A stretch of DNA of 64,000 nt, from contig CM077115.1 in the NCBI GenBank assembly GCA_039619475.1, positions 595,721,643 through 595,785,642 on the forward strand. Direction: 5' to 3'. Below, one piece after another: positions 1 to 11,300 of the stretch. This DNA comes from Icerya purchasi. Its lineage: Eukaryota; Arthropoda; Insecta; Hemiptera; Monophlebidae. The notes under the pieces were generated by a model. It was given only the letters and a program-made list of their open reading frames with translations. It was not told where the DNA came from and did not search any database. Both the position numbers and the translations under genes were made by a program. Positions within the stretch are counted from its first letter, which is position 1. The number at the start of each line of letters is the position of its first letter.

Positions 1-1715
1 AAATCGCATCAACCACCCGATGACACTGGTGGATAGTGGAGTGACGCTTCCTGAATCCGAATTGATGAGTAGGAATTAATTTTGATTCTTGTATCGTAAT
101 CTGCATTCTCCGCAAAATAAGTGATTCTAAAATTTTTGCCATTGAGCACAGGAGACTTATGGGTCTATACGACGAAACTTTATTAGCTGGTTTGTTAGGT
201 TTCAGAACCATAATTACCACTGACCTCTTCCAAGCTTCAGGGAAGTAAGAAGTGCGAATTACAGCGTTATACAGGTGAAGGATTTGAATAAGAACACTTC
301 TGTTTAGGTGTTTTAGTATATCATTGGTTATATCATCACAGCCTGCAGCTTTGTTGGCTGGTAAACGCCGAATTTCTTGCTCTACTTCTGTAAGTGAGAA
401 TGCTTTAACTGGCGGAGAGGATTCAAGTGGAATTTTTAAGTATTGTTGAACTTGTTCCTCAAAATTTTTGTTTTGCATTTCTCCGTGCGGCTTGAAAACT
501 CCGGATAAGTGCTCAGCAAAGAAACATGCTTTCTCGCGTTCACTTCTAACCCATTTCCCAGTCATTTTGCATAGGATAGTCTGAGTTATGTTCTTTCAGG
601 ATGCTTTTTGTTGCATTCCAAAGTGTATTGTCTTTTGTGCTTAGTTTTTTAAGATGTATTTGGAAAGATGCATTTTTGTATTCCATGATTTTAGTTTTCA
701 TATTGTTTCTTAGAAGATTGTATACTTTACGATTGCTTGGGTATCTGAAACGCTGCCACTTGGCTCGTGCTCTTCTAGTTGCAGCTATGAGCTCGCGAAT
801 TTCTGCTGGAAGACTGTGCACTTTACGTTTGTTGAAACTATTTGGAAAATTTGTGGAGTTTTTAGCACTTAGTTGTATGGATTCAGTTAAATATTCCACT
901 CGGCTGTCAATATCTTGTTTTGTTCTAAGAGAAACGTTGGTTAAACAGTTGTTAAGGAGAGCATTAAGTAGATCCCAATTTGTTGTTTTATTCGTTAGCT
1001 GCTGCTTAGAATAGGTTTCTATAGGGATAGAATCTATTATTAGTTTAACAGGAGCGTGATCCGAGGATAAGTCCGCCGTGGATTTGCAAGAATGATAATA
1101 TTTTTTTACACCTTTAGCAATATAGAAGTCAAGTATGTCTGGCAACCTGTTTGCGTGCGATGGCCAGTATGTGGGTTCATCCGAGGCTATAATATGTAGG
1201 CCTAAATTTTGAATGATTTTCCTGAAAATTTTACCTCTGGGGTTTGTTAGTCTTGATCCCCAGTAAGTATGTTTAGCGTTGAAGTCGCCTCCGCATATAT
1301 AATTTCTTCCCATTTTTATTAGATGTTGAGCAACTTCATTCTCAGTTATTTTGTAGCCTGGGAGGCAGTACATTGCTGCGAGTGAAAAATCAAATCGAGA
1401 ACTGTTTAACGTGATTGAGATAGTTTGAATTTGGGGAGAGGAGCTGGAGTAAGAAAGAAAGTGTTTTATTTCCTTTCTTATTAGAATAGCTGCTCCGCCG
1501 TGAGCCGTTTCATCCGGATGACTACAATTGTAAGTGATATAATCAGCTATAAAGAATCTATTATTTGGAGTTAAGTGCGTTTCCGTTATTAACGCTACGT
1601 CAATTCGTCCTTGTTTAAGAAAAATCTCCAATTCGGTTTTCTTTCCAAGTATTCCATTTGCATTCCATAACACTACTGAAAGAGATGACTGAGTAACGGT
1701 AGCAGGTGTATTCAT
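1..1715 (-). pseudogene. ORF2 (endonuclease + RT) of Jockey-type element, frameshifted and partial
   Basis: ORF2 starts at ATG 1715, overlapping the ORF1 stop. Residues 12-230 form an endonuclease/exonuclease/phosphatase domain: WNANG (17-21), ITETHL around E45, GGDFNAKH (142-149) and SSDHAP (217-222), which together hold the expected metal-binding and catalytic residues. The frame ends at a stop at 546 after residue 389. From about 556 leftwards the reading continues in another frame (TGKWVRSEREKACFFAEHL), so one frameshift lies near 556. That frame carries RT motifs: LPANKAAGCDDI, KPNKPANKVSSYRPISLL and HQFGFRKRHSTIHQC, and runs off the window still open. The catalytic FADD box lies outside. 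Apart from the frameshift the sequence is well preserved, which suggests a fairly recent copy. Confidence 0.82.
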
Positions 1716-2746
1716 TTCGCTTGTAATAGATTTTCTATGACTTTAGTGAGGAGATTTATTAATGGAGATATTATTATTTTGAATTCATTTAAAAAGGATG
1801 ATAAGGAGTCAGAGATATGCGCTTTCTCAGGACTTTGGTCCAGATTACGTTGTTGCTCTGGCATATGATTTCTTGCTACCTTTGAATAAGTCGGTCTTGT
1901 TACTTGGGTAGTGCTGTTTATTTGCGAATTTATTCTGTTTAATGGCGGAAAATTTGCCGCACTTGTATTAATGGTCTTGTGTATTTTATTGAGTCCTCTT
2001 GTATATGGATTTAAGAATGTTAGTTCCTCCTTATAGGCAGGACACCCTCTGTAGTTCGCTGTATGTGGCCCTTGACACAAGGCACATTTTGGAAGAACGT
2101 CATAAGGCTTTGTGCATTTAGCTGACTCATGTTTATCACCACACTTTACACATCTGTAAGGTAAATTACAGTACTGTTTCGTGTGTCCGTAGTTCTGGCA
2201 TCTTGTACATTGTGGCGTTTGTTGAAATTTTTTTGGTTCTTCTATTGTTACCACAGAATGAAAAAGGTTGTTCAGTTTGAAAATTTCTTTGTTAGATGGT
2301 GATTGATGAAGATCGATAAAGAAGAGTGGAAGAGGGTTTTTTGTTTTCCTATGTAGAATGTTGGTTATTGATTTTACTGCGTGACCATGCTTTTCAAGTT
2401 CCGCTTTTATTTCCTCAGTTGGCGTGGAGTGATGCAAATGTCGGAGGACAACGCGGAAGCTCCTGTCTTGCGATAGCTGATAGGTAAAAAAGTTTACATT
2501 TTTTATTTTTAAAATATGTACAATATGTCTATAGCATTCTGGAGTGGCCGGTTTTATAGTAATTCCACCTTTTGTTGCTTTGCATTCGAACGGCTGATTT
2601 GGCTCAGAGAGCTTCAGTTCATTTATAAATTGCATATAATTTGTAATGTTTTTAACCAAGATTGGGGGAGGATTTATCGGGATCGTTTTTGTAACTTTTT
2701 GCTGCATATTCTCATCACATACTTTTTCTGACTTTGTTCCTTTCAT
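1712..2746 (-). CDS. ORF1 gag-like zinc-knuckle protein of Jockey-type element
   Basis: The 344-residue ORF is open from ATG to stop. It would make the nucleic-acid-binding protein that packages retrotransposon RNA into a ribonucleoprotein. Residues about 95-170 have the look of the PRE_C2HC region found before the knuckles in Jockey/I gag proteins. Three knuckles follow: C180-x2-C-x4-H-x4-C193 (CTRCQNYGHTKQYC), C199-x2-C-x3-H-x4-C211 (CVKCGDKHESAKC) and C221-x2-C-x3-H-x6-C235 (CALCQGPHTANYRGC). The N-terminus is lysine-rich and the C-terminal 90 residues are Asn/Ser/Thr-rich. The stop overlaps the ORF2 start in the tetranucleotide ATGA, which suggests coupled translation. No break is visible, so this ORF could be functional although its ORF2 is not. 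The family assignment is firm; the exact subfamily is not known. Confidence 0.85.
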   Translation of the reverse strand: MKGTKSEKVCDENMQQKVTKTIPINPPPILVKNITNYMQFINELKLSEPNQPFECKATKGGITIKPATPECYRHIVHILKIKNVNFFTYQLSQDRSFRVVLRHLHHSTPTEEIKAELEKHGHAVKSITNILHRKTKNPLPLFFIDLHQSPSNKEIFKLNNLFHSVVTIEEPKKFQQTPQCTRCQNYGHTKQYCNLPYRCVKCGDKHESAKCTKPYDVLPKCALCQGPHTANYRGCPAYKEELTFLNPYTRGLNKIHKTINTSAANFPPLNRINSQINSTTQVTRPTYSKVARNHMPEQQRNLDQSPEKAHISDSLSSFLNEFKIIISPLINLLTKVIENLLQAK

Positions 2747-2769
2747 TTAAAATTCGCGACTCGACATGC

Positions 2770-3257
2770 ACTTGCAGTTCGAATATCATTTTTAAACCTT
2801 CAGCATCAGCTTTATGAATATGAAATACAATTTTTTTAGTTTTCCAATAACAACTAACGAGTCAACATTTTTTTAATGTTTCACCGTCAACTTCAGTAGT
2901 TGTGTCTTCTTCGCCATCATAAACGTTATTGTCATCACAGTCTACTTCATCATGCATCGGATGGATTTTGTTGTTGCATGAATTCAGCTGCTAATTCATT
3001 TATGTCGGTACGTGGATCTTCCACATGTAATCCCTCGTGTCTATTAAACAATAATCTGGGGCACTTAATTGAACTTTTTCTGACAAACTTTGTCCGCTTA
3101 ACAGAAATCGAATTTCCAAAATCATACTACTTATTAAAGTGTGTCCGCGTCCGTAATTGGGAAGGTCCGTTATTAGGAAATATTTTTATATTGCGTCTTA
3201 TGGGAAAATGCCGGGGATTTTAAAATTGTCCGCTATTTAGAGGTGTCCGTTACACTG
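2770..3257 (-). mobile_element. Terminal part of a Tigger/pogo-like DNA transposon
   Basis: Read on the minus strand, position 3257 starts CAGTGTAACGGACACC, a pogo/Tigger-style terminus, and the flanking dinucleotide is TA (3258-3259). The following 180 bases repeat the core GGAC several times (ACGGACACC, GCGGACAA, ACGGACCTT, ACGGACGCGG, GCGGACAAAG), as the subterminal regions of such elements often do. Further left a decayed acidic coding stretch on the same strand (EEDTTTEVDGETLKK, then VESRILNERNK) resembles the C-terminal region of Tigger transposases. Only one terminus is in view. The Jockey-type element to the left probably inserted into it. No DDE motif remains. Confidence 0.5.
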
Positions 3258-3329
3258 TATACATTTTTTTTTGTTTTATATCATCTTGCGCAAATTAAGA
3301 TATAAAATTGACATTATTTTCTATTATAA

Positions 3330-3850
3330 TGTTTACGAATCGTTACATATGCCTGACTTAGGTAGAAACAATTTACACTTTTATAACGACTCTTCGAAAA
3401 ATATTGCTGCACAACAGGATGTAGGAATTAGGGGTAATAAGCTAGTAGACAACTTGTGCGAAACAGATGGATATAGAGATAGAGATATTAAACTGAACTG
3501 GGAGGAATTCATCATATAAAAGAAAAATTATCTAGAAATTGGAGCTTAGAGTTTAAGTGAATTAGTAAAATCAAATGGAAAATATATATTGTTCCAAAAT
3601 AGACAAGATCGTAAGGTAAAGGGCTTGAAACGAGATTATATAATCAAAATATATCCAGTAAGGTTCAGTCGTTATTGGGCGCCATTTCATTTGGCGAGCA
3701 TATCTGAATATTAATCATGCGGTTCAACAGTGTGAGAAATAAAACAGGGAAAGAGAAGAATTGGTTAAAGAAATTTTAAGCAAATATTATACGTCACCTA
3801 TGGATCCATATATCAAATTGTAAACGAATCCGTTTCTATAGAATGTAAGG
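3330..3850 (+). pseudogene. Decayed RNase H / 3' end fragment of a non-LTR retrotransposon
   Basis: The stretch around 3410-3460 reads AAQQDVGIRGNKLVDNLCET, matching the end of the RNase H domain of I/Jockey-superfamily elements (typically GHxGIxGNExAD). The catalytic His is lost. Stop codons and shifts follow. No other domain can be read, and a chance match cannot be ruled out. Confidence 0.33.
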
Positions 3851-6117
3851 CTTAAATTTGTTTTTCAGACCCGTTAATGTTCAATTATATGAAAGCCGAG
3901 CAAAAAAATAAAACAAAAACACAACAGGCTGATCTCAACATGTAGGTATATTAACAAATATGAATATCGAATTATTGTGTATATTCTTTTTTTAAATACA
4001 AATTTTAAAATTTAGTTACTATTATTATTGTTTATTTCAAATTATTTAAAAATAGTTATCATCATTGCCGTTATGTCGTACATATTTCAATTAAAAAAGG
4101 CAACTTGACTAGTAATGTGTATCCACCATAATTATTAGTAAGCAGTCGTCAGTGGAGTGTTGGACTAATGTCGCTGACAACATATCATTCAATACATAAT
4201 ATTAGGCCGAATGTATTATATATTGTATTACTATGATTCTGCTTTGGCAGTAAAAAAATGCGAATTTTCGAAATGTATTAAATTACATAGTAGATGTTAT
4301 AAAGTGGGAAATGTAGAAGAATACCTAAGAGAACGATTATGGTATTATTGTAAAAGGCTATAAAAGAACGTTAAAGTGTGTTATGTAGAGTACACATTAC
4401 ACACAGTTCATGCTTTGCTCCATCATTAGGTTTCAATGTTGTGCCACATGTTTTACAACTATAAATAAATTATAGAGGGCCTGAAATAAATTACACCGAT
4501 TAATACATTAAATACGTAAAATTGCAATATAGCAATGGTGCATGTACAAATGGAACATCGTTTCATCTTATTTACAATTTTCCTTTAAACATCTGTAGGT
4601 ATTACATATCATAAATATAAATACATATATATATAAAGAATTAGAATGGAAATATCAATTGATTTTCCGAGTGAAGATTTAATTATAAATTTATGTCTAT
4701 TTTATCATTGTAGTAAAAGTACAATAATGCCACTTTAAAATTCAGATTATATACGCTAATAAAAGTATATGTAAGCATGCTCAGGTGCCCTGAAAAGTTG
4801 AAAATTATATAAATAGAGGAAAATGTTAAGTAGAAAAAGTACCGATATAATAAATTTATTGGATTACAAAGTATTGAATGACTAAGAAAAGAAAATATCG
4901 ATTCAGTACGGTGCACAACGGAACATTTATTACAGATTCATCTTGCTAGTGCGTTTTTTACAAAAATAATGGCAGCGCAAGAAAACATACCCGTTAACAG
5001 TTCGAAAGTTCAGAATTTAGTCTCAGTGACCAAAAATGAATACCTGTTTAGCAAAGGGATGCGCCATTATTTTACCATCAGAAAGTTATTTGTTTCTACA
5101 AGGTACAGTTTCTCCTCCCGTAGATGTTTCATGGAAGGGACCATTATTTTTATTCGTAGAGTTCAATTATGAACTGAATGGAAGTACTGTATAGGATTGG
5201 GAATTATAACTCATATATGTAAATTATTATGTTCGGAGAATATCAAATCAGACGGAGAATGGAAAGTATTTATACAAGAAATTTATGACAAAAATAAATT
5301 TTAACACTTAATTAACAATTATATATATATACCTATGTATATAACTTTTATATCCCCGACGCGTTTCGAAGCAAACACTTCATGTTCACGCGAGTAATAG
5401 AAAAAATTACTGATATATCGTTATCAGTTACTGCATCCAAATCATCGGAATTTCAATTTATTATTCCTTTAAGTTACATAGTTGGCTTTAAAGAGAATTA
5501 TAAACGTACAATAACTCAATGATCTGTACAAATAATGATAAAATTACACTTTCCGCCACATCTCAATTAACATATATCATTTCATACAATTACATAGCAA
5601 CTAGCCTTTGTTAAATGAAGTGATCAAATGATAAAGCACAGGTCTATAGAGTTCTCAGTGTGCTCTCTGTTTCCTCAACTGTCGTTCCCCGCTGTTACTA
5701 AACATAATTGGCTAATTAAATCTACCTCAATTATAGAACGTCCTTCCTTTATCAGTGCTGGATTTCGCGCGAATCAACAACATTATTTAACTAGCGATGC
5801 TGCTACATTTTAACACATCAATATGTAACCGAGATGTTCACATACAAAAAATTCTATATAAGATATCTTTACAAAGTGATGAATTCCGATTTTGAACGGA
5901 AGAGATTTGGTGCTGTAACCTGTACTTGATACATGCAAATTTTCAATCAACATGTTGCGGCGAAGAACCACCGCATTCAGCAATTAGTGTAGAATACTTA
6001 TGCAATAAAAAAAATCCATTTTTTTCATATCACGTAATTTTCAAAATGAACTTAACTTTGCGTGCTATTTATTTTTTTATTCTAATCATAAATTTTAAAT
6101 AAAATGAAACAAGTATT
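3851..6117. other. AT-rich sequence, nothing recognised
   Basis: No ORF with family motifs, no matching terminal repeats and no tail. Short ORFs (for example 4683-4916 minus, 4969-5172 plus and 5628-5813 plus) show no domain and look like chance. There is a short TA run near 5321-5335. Confidence 0.5.
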
Positions 6118-6153
6118 TTCTTCTTCTTCTTCTTCTTCTTCTTCTTCTTCTTC
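6118..6153 (+). repeat. (TTC)12 microsatellite
   Basis: Twelve uninterrupted TTC units. It lies about 165 bases before the start of family A copy 1. Confidence 0.95.
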
Positions 6154-6317
6154 GGCAATGTGTATAGAGTATTATTTAATATTGAAACAAGCTCATGTTA
6201 AACATGTGAATAATAGTAAATTGAAATAAACGCACAAGTAAATGAATGAAGAAAAAAATTGCTTATTCAAATTAACAAAACATATATAAAATTAATAAAA
6301 AGACATATATAAAATAA

Positions 6318-7487
6318 ATGCGAATATCTTTACTGCGGAATCTGTTGCCATCTTAGAAGCCATTATTTATATTTCCTCTTCTACAAGTCCTTCCAAATTC
6401 CTTATTGTTTCTGACTATTCAAGTGTTCTTCCAGCGCTATCTTCACCTTCCCTTTCTCCTTCCACTGATGCTATCATGCTTTCTATTCGTTCTCTTCTCC
6501 ATGATCTATCCTCATCGACGTGTAGCCAGATTGACATTCTTTGGATTCCCCCAGTCATTCTGGCATTGATGGAAATGTAGCTGTTGACCTCCTTGCTAAA
6601 GCTGCAGCTTCCAACGGAAATTTTGATTAGTAGGGTTCCAGCACACAATATTCTTCTTCCAACTAAATCTTGCCATCTTAGGCACTCTGTTTATGTTTCT
6701 CTTTTCGCTAATCCGAATTCCTTTCATCTCTTGATTAACTCCCTGTATTCCTTCTTCCCGTCCTTGGTTCTATGATTTCCCGAGTTTTCGTCGGTCCATA
6801 ATTACTAAACTATCTCGCGCCTCTGTTACTCGTATAGTCTCCTTCCTTCTTCTCTAAATCGATTTTCCCCTTAGCTGCATCTCCGAATTATCCATTGGAT
6901 CATCCTGAAGGTTCCCCCAGTATGTTCTTCGAGTGTTCTAGTTTATCTCGCGAGCGTAAGTTATTTTATTATAATCTTTTAAAGTTTGGTCTTCCTGCTC
7001 CTTTTAACGCCTCTTATGTTATTTCTTTGCCTATTCTCTCGGTTGTTCCTGTTGTAGAAGTACTTCTTGATTCCATTCTCGATAAAATAAAAATATAGTT
7101 TCTATTCTGTTTCACGCAAAAGGTTCTTTGGTAGGAAACCCAAGGGGAAACAAATGTGTGAATGAAGAATATTATAAAATTTATAATAATAACATAGGAA
7201 AAATAAACAAATTCCCTGTCTATTCTTAATAATTCCTTTTCTGGTCTTCACCTCTCTCTTTCTCCTACTAATAAGTTGTCTTGTATCATTTTTTCTCTTC
7301 ACCTCTTTAACCGAGCTCTAACTATCTTCTCCTTTCCTTCATCTTCTGTGGTGTCCGCACTGCTGTTCTTTGTTGCGTCCATTTCGGACCGCCTAGTTAT
7401 TTAATTTTTTAGCTTAGTTTTCTTGTTGTTGGGTCAATGCCGCTGGCGCTCCCACCAAAAGAAAAACAAAAAAAATCAAAAAAAAAC
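6318..7487 (+). mobile_element. Family A non-LTR retrotransposon, copy 1 (5'-truncated, RNase H to tail)
   Basis: The fragment starts inside the RNase H domain: FTAESVAILEA (catalytic Glu block), then IVSDYSSVLPAL and QIDILWIP, matching copy 2 at 30.2-30.5 kb (FYAESTAILRA, IISDSHSVLQAI, QIDLVWIP). The HSGIEGNESAD segment is damaged. The C-terminal block is recovered at 6895-7098 (MFFECSSLSRERK, GLPAPFNASYVISLP), parallel to copy 2 ILFECTYIAFERSS and GLPTPYCASFVLFLP. The 3' UTR ends TTGTTGGGTCAATGCC and then a broken A-rich tail (about 7456-7487). Several stops and shifts show an old dead copy. Insertion with 5' truncation is usual for target-primed reverse transcription. Confidence 0.75.
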
Positions 7488-7749
7488 ACGCGCATGAATA
7501 ATAAAAATATACATGACTAATAAATATACACATATAATAATCGATAGTTAAAAAAATAAACTAAACAATGTAATTTTATTCATGTTACAGCGGGTTATCT
7601 TTATCATTTATTTTTTTATTAGCATTACAATGACCTATGAACAACATGTGAATGTTTTTAACATTACCCATTAGAGTCATCTACTATATGTCGGAAATTG
7701 CCAGGTTTTCCTGTTTAATTATACATATCTTTTGATTATAACTACAAAC

Positions 7750-8256
7750 TGAGTGCCCTGATCTGTAATTAATATTATTAATAGTATTTTTATTAATCTT
7801 CAAAGGATATTTCGTTTTTTGTAACACTATGGGAAATATCCTTATATTCTACTGTTCCATTTATTATAATTATTTAATTTTATATTTATTTCTATTTTAA
7901 ATTTGTTTAAATTACTATTAATCTTTTTCTCAAGTTCATTAATTTGTTTTCTAAAGTACTGTTGTTATTTTTGAACTCTACTTTGCAAGCATTAAATTTA
8001 TCATCAAGAGTATTAAATTTATCCTCCAGTTTTTTTATTGATGTTTAATATATTTTTTATATGGGCCATCATGGGCTCGTTATCATTATATTTACTTCCA
8101 GATAGTTTTTTATTTATTCATTCCTCGACATGAGCAATAATCTCCGAAGTTTCTGTAACATTGGAAGATGAGTCATCACTAGTGCCCTCTAGTATTGGTC
8201 TCACTTCGCCGGTATTGACCTCTATGAGTCGATATATTTTTTTTAGTTCATCTTCC
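7750..8256 (-). pseudogene. Decayed coiled-coil ORF, possibly a retrotransposon ORF1
   Basis: On the minus strand an ATG at 8256 opens MEDELKKIYRLIEVNTGEVR, continues to a stop near 8113 (HVEE then TGA), and reads on in the same frame through EPMMAHIKNILNINKK. After one frameshift near 8030 it resumes LEDKFNTLDDKFNACKVEF and STLENKLMNLRKRL. The second half has the heptad spacing and charge pattern of a coiled coil. The layout (short acidic N-terminus, then coiled coil) would fit an ORF1-type nucleic-acid chaperone or another small transposon protein, but no RNA-binding domain or knuckle is visible. The neighbouring sequence gives no partner gene. I do not recognise the family. Confidence 0.4.
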
Positions 8257-8298
8257 ATTACGTTAACTTATCAATGTACAACTATAATACACATAATA

Positions 8299-8304
<6 letters not shown>

Positions 8305-8363
<59 letters not shown>
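8305..8363. repeat. (TA)n microsatellite
   Basis: About 59 bases of pure TA repeat. Confidence 0.95.
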
Positions 8364-8367
<4 letters not shown>

Positions 8368-11300
8368 AACAATTATACAGAAAAAAACGCATAGTTATTA
8401 CCAAACTATTTCTCATTTCCGAGCGCCAACTTCGATTTTTCTAAAGAAATTTTCAAAATTTGCTGTTGTTCAAGGTATAGCTTCCAGAATCAATGTTCAG
8501 GGTCCCTGTTCGAGTGCGCTAGTTTGTAATGAATTTTCGATGTGCTATCGTTCATTTGTATCGAGTTTGGATGTTTGGGTCTCTCTCTTTTTCGGGGCTG
8601 CCTGCTTGTTCGAATTTCGTAAAATTCGCTGTAAATTTCGTTTTCACTTATTTTAATAGAAGTTGGCGAACCAACCGCATTGAATTTGGAATTCATTTTT
8701 TTATTGATGTTATTTTCTTTTTTACGCGTGTTTACTTTGTGTTTTACATATATATATTAATATACGGAAAGAATACGTCGAAGTATGTTAAACTTTTACT
8801 TGTTTTTATATCGAAACAAAACAGTCCGACTACGGATAATTTACAATTAATCAAATATTTATCGATGCGCCGATCACTACCTAGCTGACAACGAGTAAAA
8901 ACAGAATAGAACGAACAAAGTCAAAGCGAATATACTCGTACATACCTCAACTAGCAGATAAACTTAGTTGTACTGGACACACACAACCTATTATATTTAT
9001 GCTAAACAAAACCGCGACTGATAAGCCGATAATACTGATATACCGTGATAGTAATGTGTGCAGTTGTCTTAGGCGAGAAGAGCGATAGTTTAAAGTAGCA
9101 TTTTAACGTTAGGAGGTTCCGGCGGTCTGAGAGTATGAGTAGATATAAGGCTGGATCGAAAGCTTCCTAAGATGAGCCGCTTTGCTGTGTTTTGTTTCTA
9201 AGAAGGACTCTTTCTATAAATTCTCCGCGATGTAATATTTTTATTTGGTTGTTTGTGCACAGTGAACAAAGAGACGAAAGGTCAACAGCACACATACACA
9301 CGATGAATATTGAACAAGTGAATGGAGGTATGTGTATATATATATATAGTGTATATATACAACATCGAGCCAAATAAAAACGATAAAGTTTTAAGTTATG
9401 TAAATTCAAAATAATATCATTTATTTGCAAATATTCTCCCTTTGTTGTGACACAGCAATAGCCTGTGTGGATTAAGTTCTAACATTTTCCCAAATACAAA
9501 AAACTCGGATGTACATGAATATGTGTTAATCATATTCATGTAATGCAAAAAGGATCTCACTTAACTGCTAAAAGCGGTAAAATTTCTTACAAGTTATCAC
9601 AAATGTCAGCAAAAATCATTGATATGAAACGAATTGCAGCCAAGTATCTGCAGTTGTCTTCGTCCCAGATACTATGGATGGAGTTAGCAGTCCTCCAGCT
9701 AAGTTGGTCCAGGCAACACCAACACTGTTGTGATCACAGCTAGTTTTAGTGCTGTTATCCGTGATTGTCACTTTTGTTGCTAACCAGCACTCATCTGAAT
9801 AGTTCGGTCACCGTGCTCACAGCAAGCAATAATTGTGATTTGAGATATTTGAACCATCATATGTCCAGACTAAGTGCGGTTGTCAAGGGCAAGGAGAAGT
9901 TTAATAATGGATTAAATTTACGAACAAAGTTCCATATTCGATGAAATTTTCGAATCAGTTTTTCTGAAATTTCGAAACCTTTTGGTAATTAACTGATTTA
10001 GTGGCTCAATATGTATTGCAAACTTTCGTCAGCTCAGAGGAATTAGGAGGTAATAGCATTCAAGTGTCATCTGAACAGTGAAGGTAAAAACGTTCCGCTG
10101 AAAAAACCGGCTGTTCAAAGAGAACATGATCAAAATCACAAATAAAATCGGTATTACGCGAACGGCAATAGAAAGACGAAGACAGAAAAAAAAAGGAAAA
10201 TATGATGAGGAAAGAAAAGAGTGATTAAGTCTAAGTTGTACTATGAAAGTAATAGTAGGTGGTGAATCAGGAGATAATAATAGAAGGAATTAGAAGGAAG
10301 GGATTATGGCAGGTGAAGTATAAGAATTGAAGATCTTGGACAGAGTGTTTATTCAGAAACTAAACAGCGATAGCGGTCAAAGGGGCGTAAGACAGTCGGA
10401 AATTCAGTTTATAATTTTTAAATTAAAATATCTCAAAAGCTACAAACGTAGAAAAAACACCGATAAAATGAAGCGAAATAAAAAAATTTAGTTCTATGTG
10501 CACGTACGTTAGTGACCGCTGTGACACTACAGTTGCGCCACATTGGGTTGAGGATGGAAGGTAACGTGGCGCGTAGATGATGTCGGTTTAATTTTCACTT
10601 TCAGAAGTTAATCTACGAAATATAAGATGTTAAAAAAAGAGAAAGAAAAGTTAAAGGACGTAAAGCGAAACACGGAAAGTGTGAATAAATAAGAAGAACA
10701 AATAGGACTGACAAAGAGTCTCCTCAGTGACGAAGGGATAAAGAGAGCAGAAAGAATTGCATCGGATACAAGAGATCAAAGAAGAATCTTAATGCGAACG
10801 AATTGAAAACTTGAAAATGGAATACATCTCAGTGAAACAAAAGATTGGAAATTCTCAATTGCGAAGAGTTGAACTTTTGTACTTTAAAACACAAAACGTG
10901 TGAAATTAGTGTTTTTTAATTGTGATGTATATATAACGTTACGAAAAAAATTAAACAAATAAACAAAATAAAGTATTTTTTAAATTTCTTCGATTGTTCT
11001 CTTTGGAAGAAGAGAGATTTTACACCGTTACTGTTTAAAAAAATATCCTACAAAATTTCAGAAATGATAATAATAGTAATAAAGAAAAAATGTAAATTGA
11101 AATATTTTAAATTTAAAAAAAAAACGGAAAAAAGTTTAAAAAGGGTAACGAAATTAAAATGAAACTTACAAAGAAAATACAGAATATCAGCAGCGATAGA
11201 AAATTGTAAGAAAAGACAATGCATTACATTTACAAGGCACGTTCTCGGGAAATCCAAACTTCCGTTAGCAACAAAGAATATGAAAGTTCTCTGATACGCA

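Larger units (their letters stand above)
1..2760 (-). mobile_element. Jockey-type non-LTR retrotransposon, cut by left window edge
   Basis: Two ORFs read leftwards: a gag-like ORF1 with three zinc knuckles, then ORF2 with an AP-type endonuclease followed by the start of a reverse transcriptase. The order and the absence of LTRs identify a Jockey-superfamily element. The 3' part of the RT and the 3' UTR lie beyond position 1. The 5' boundary is not sharp: sequence just above the ORF1 start (about 2760-2900) may already belong to the Tigger-like element next door. Confidence 0.85.

Noticed and set aside
601..1014. Plus-strand ORF of 137 codons
   Set aside because: Antisense shadow of the endonuclease ORF2; hydrophobic by composition and without motifs.
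2900..3223. Plus-strand 107-codon ORF, Cys- and His-rich at the start
   Set aside because: It lies over a Tigger-like terminus with repeated GGAC motifs; no conserved spacing of Cys/His.
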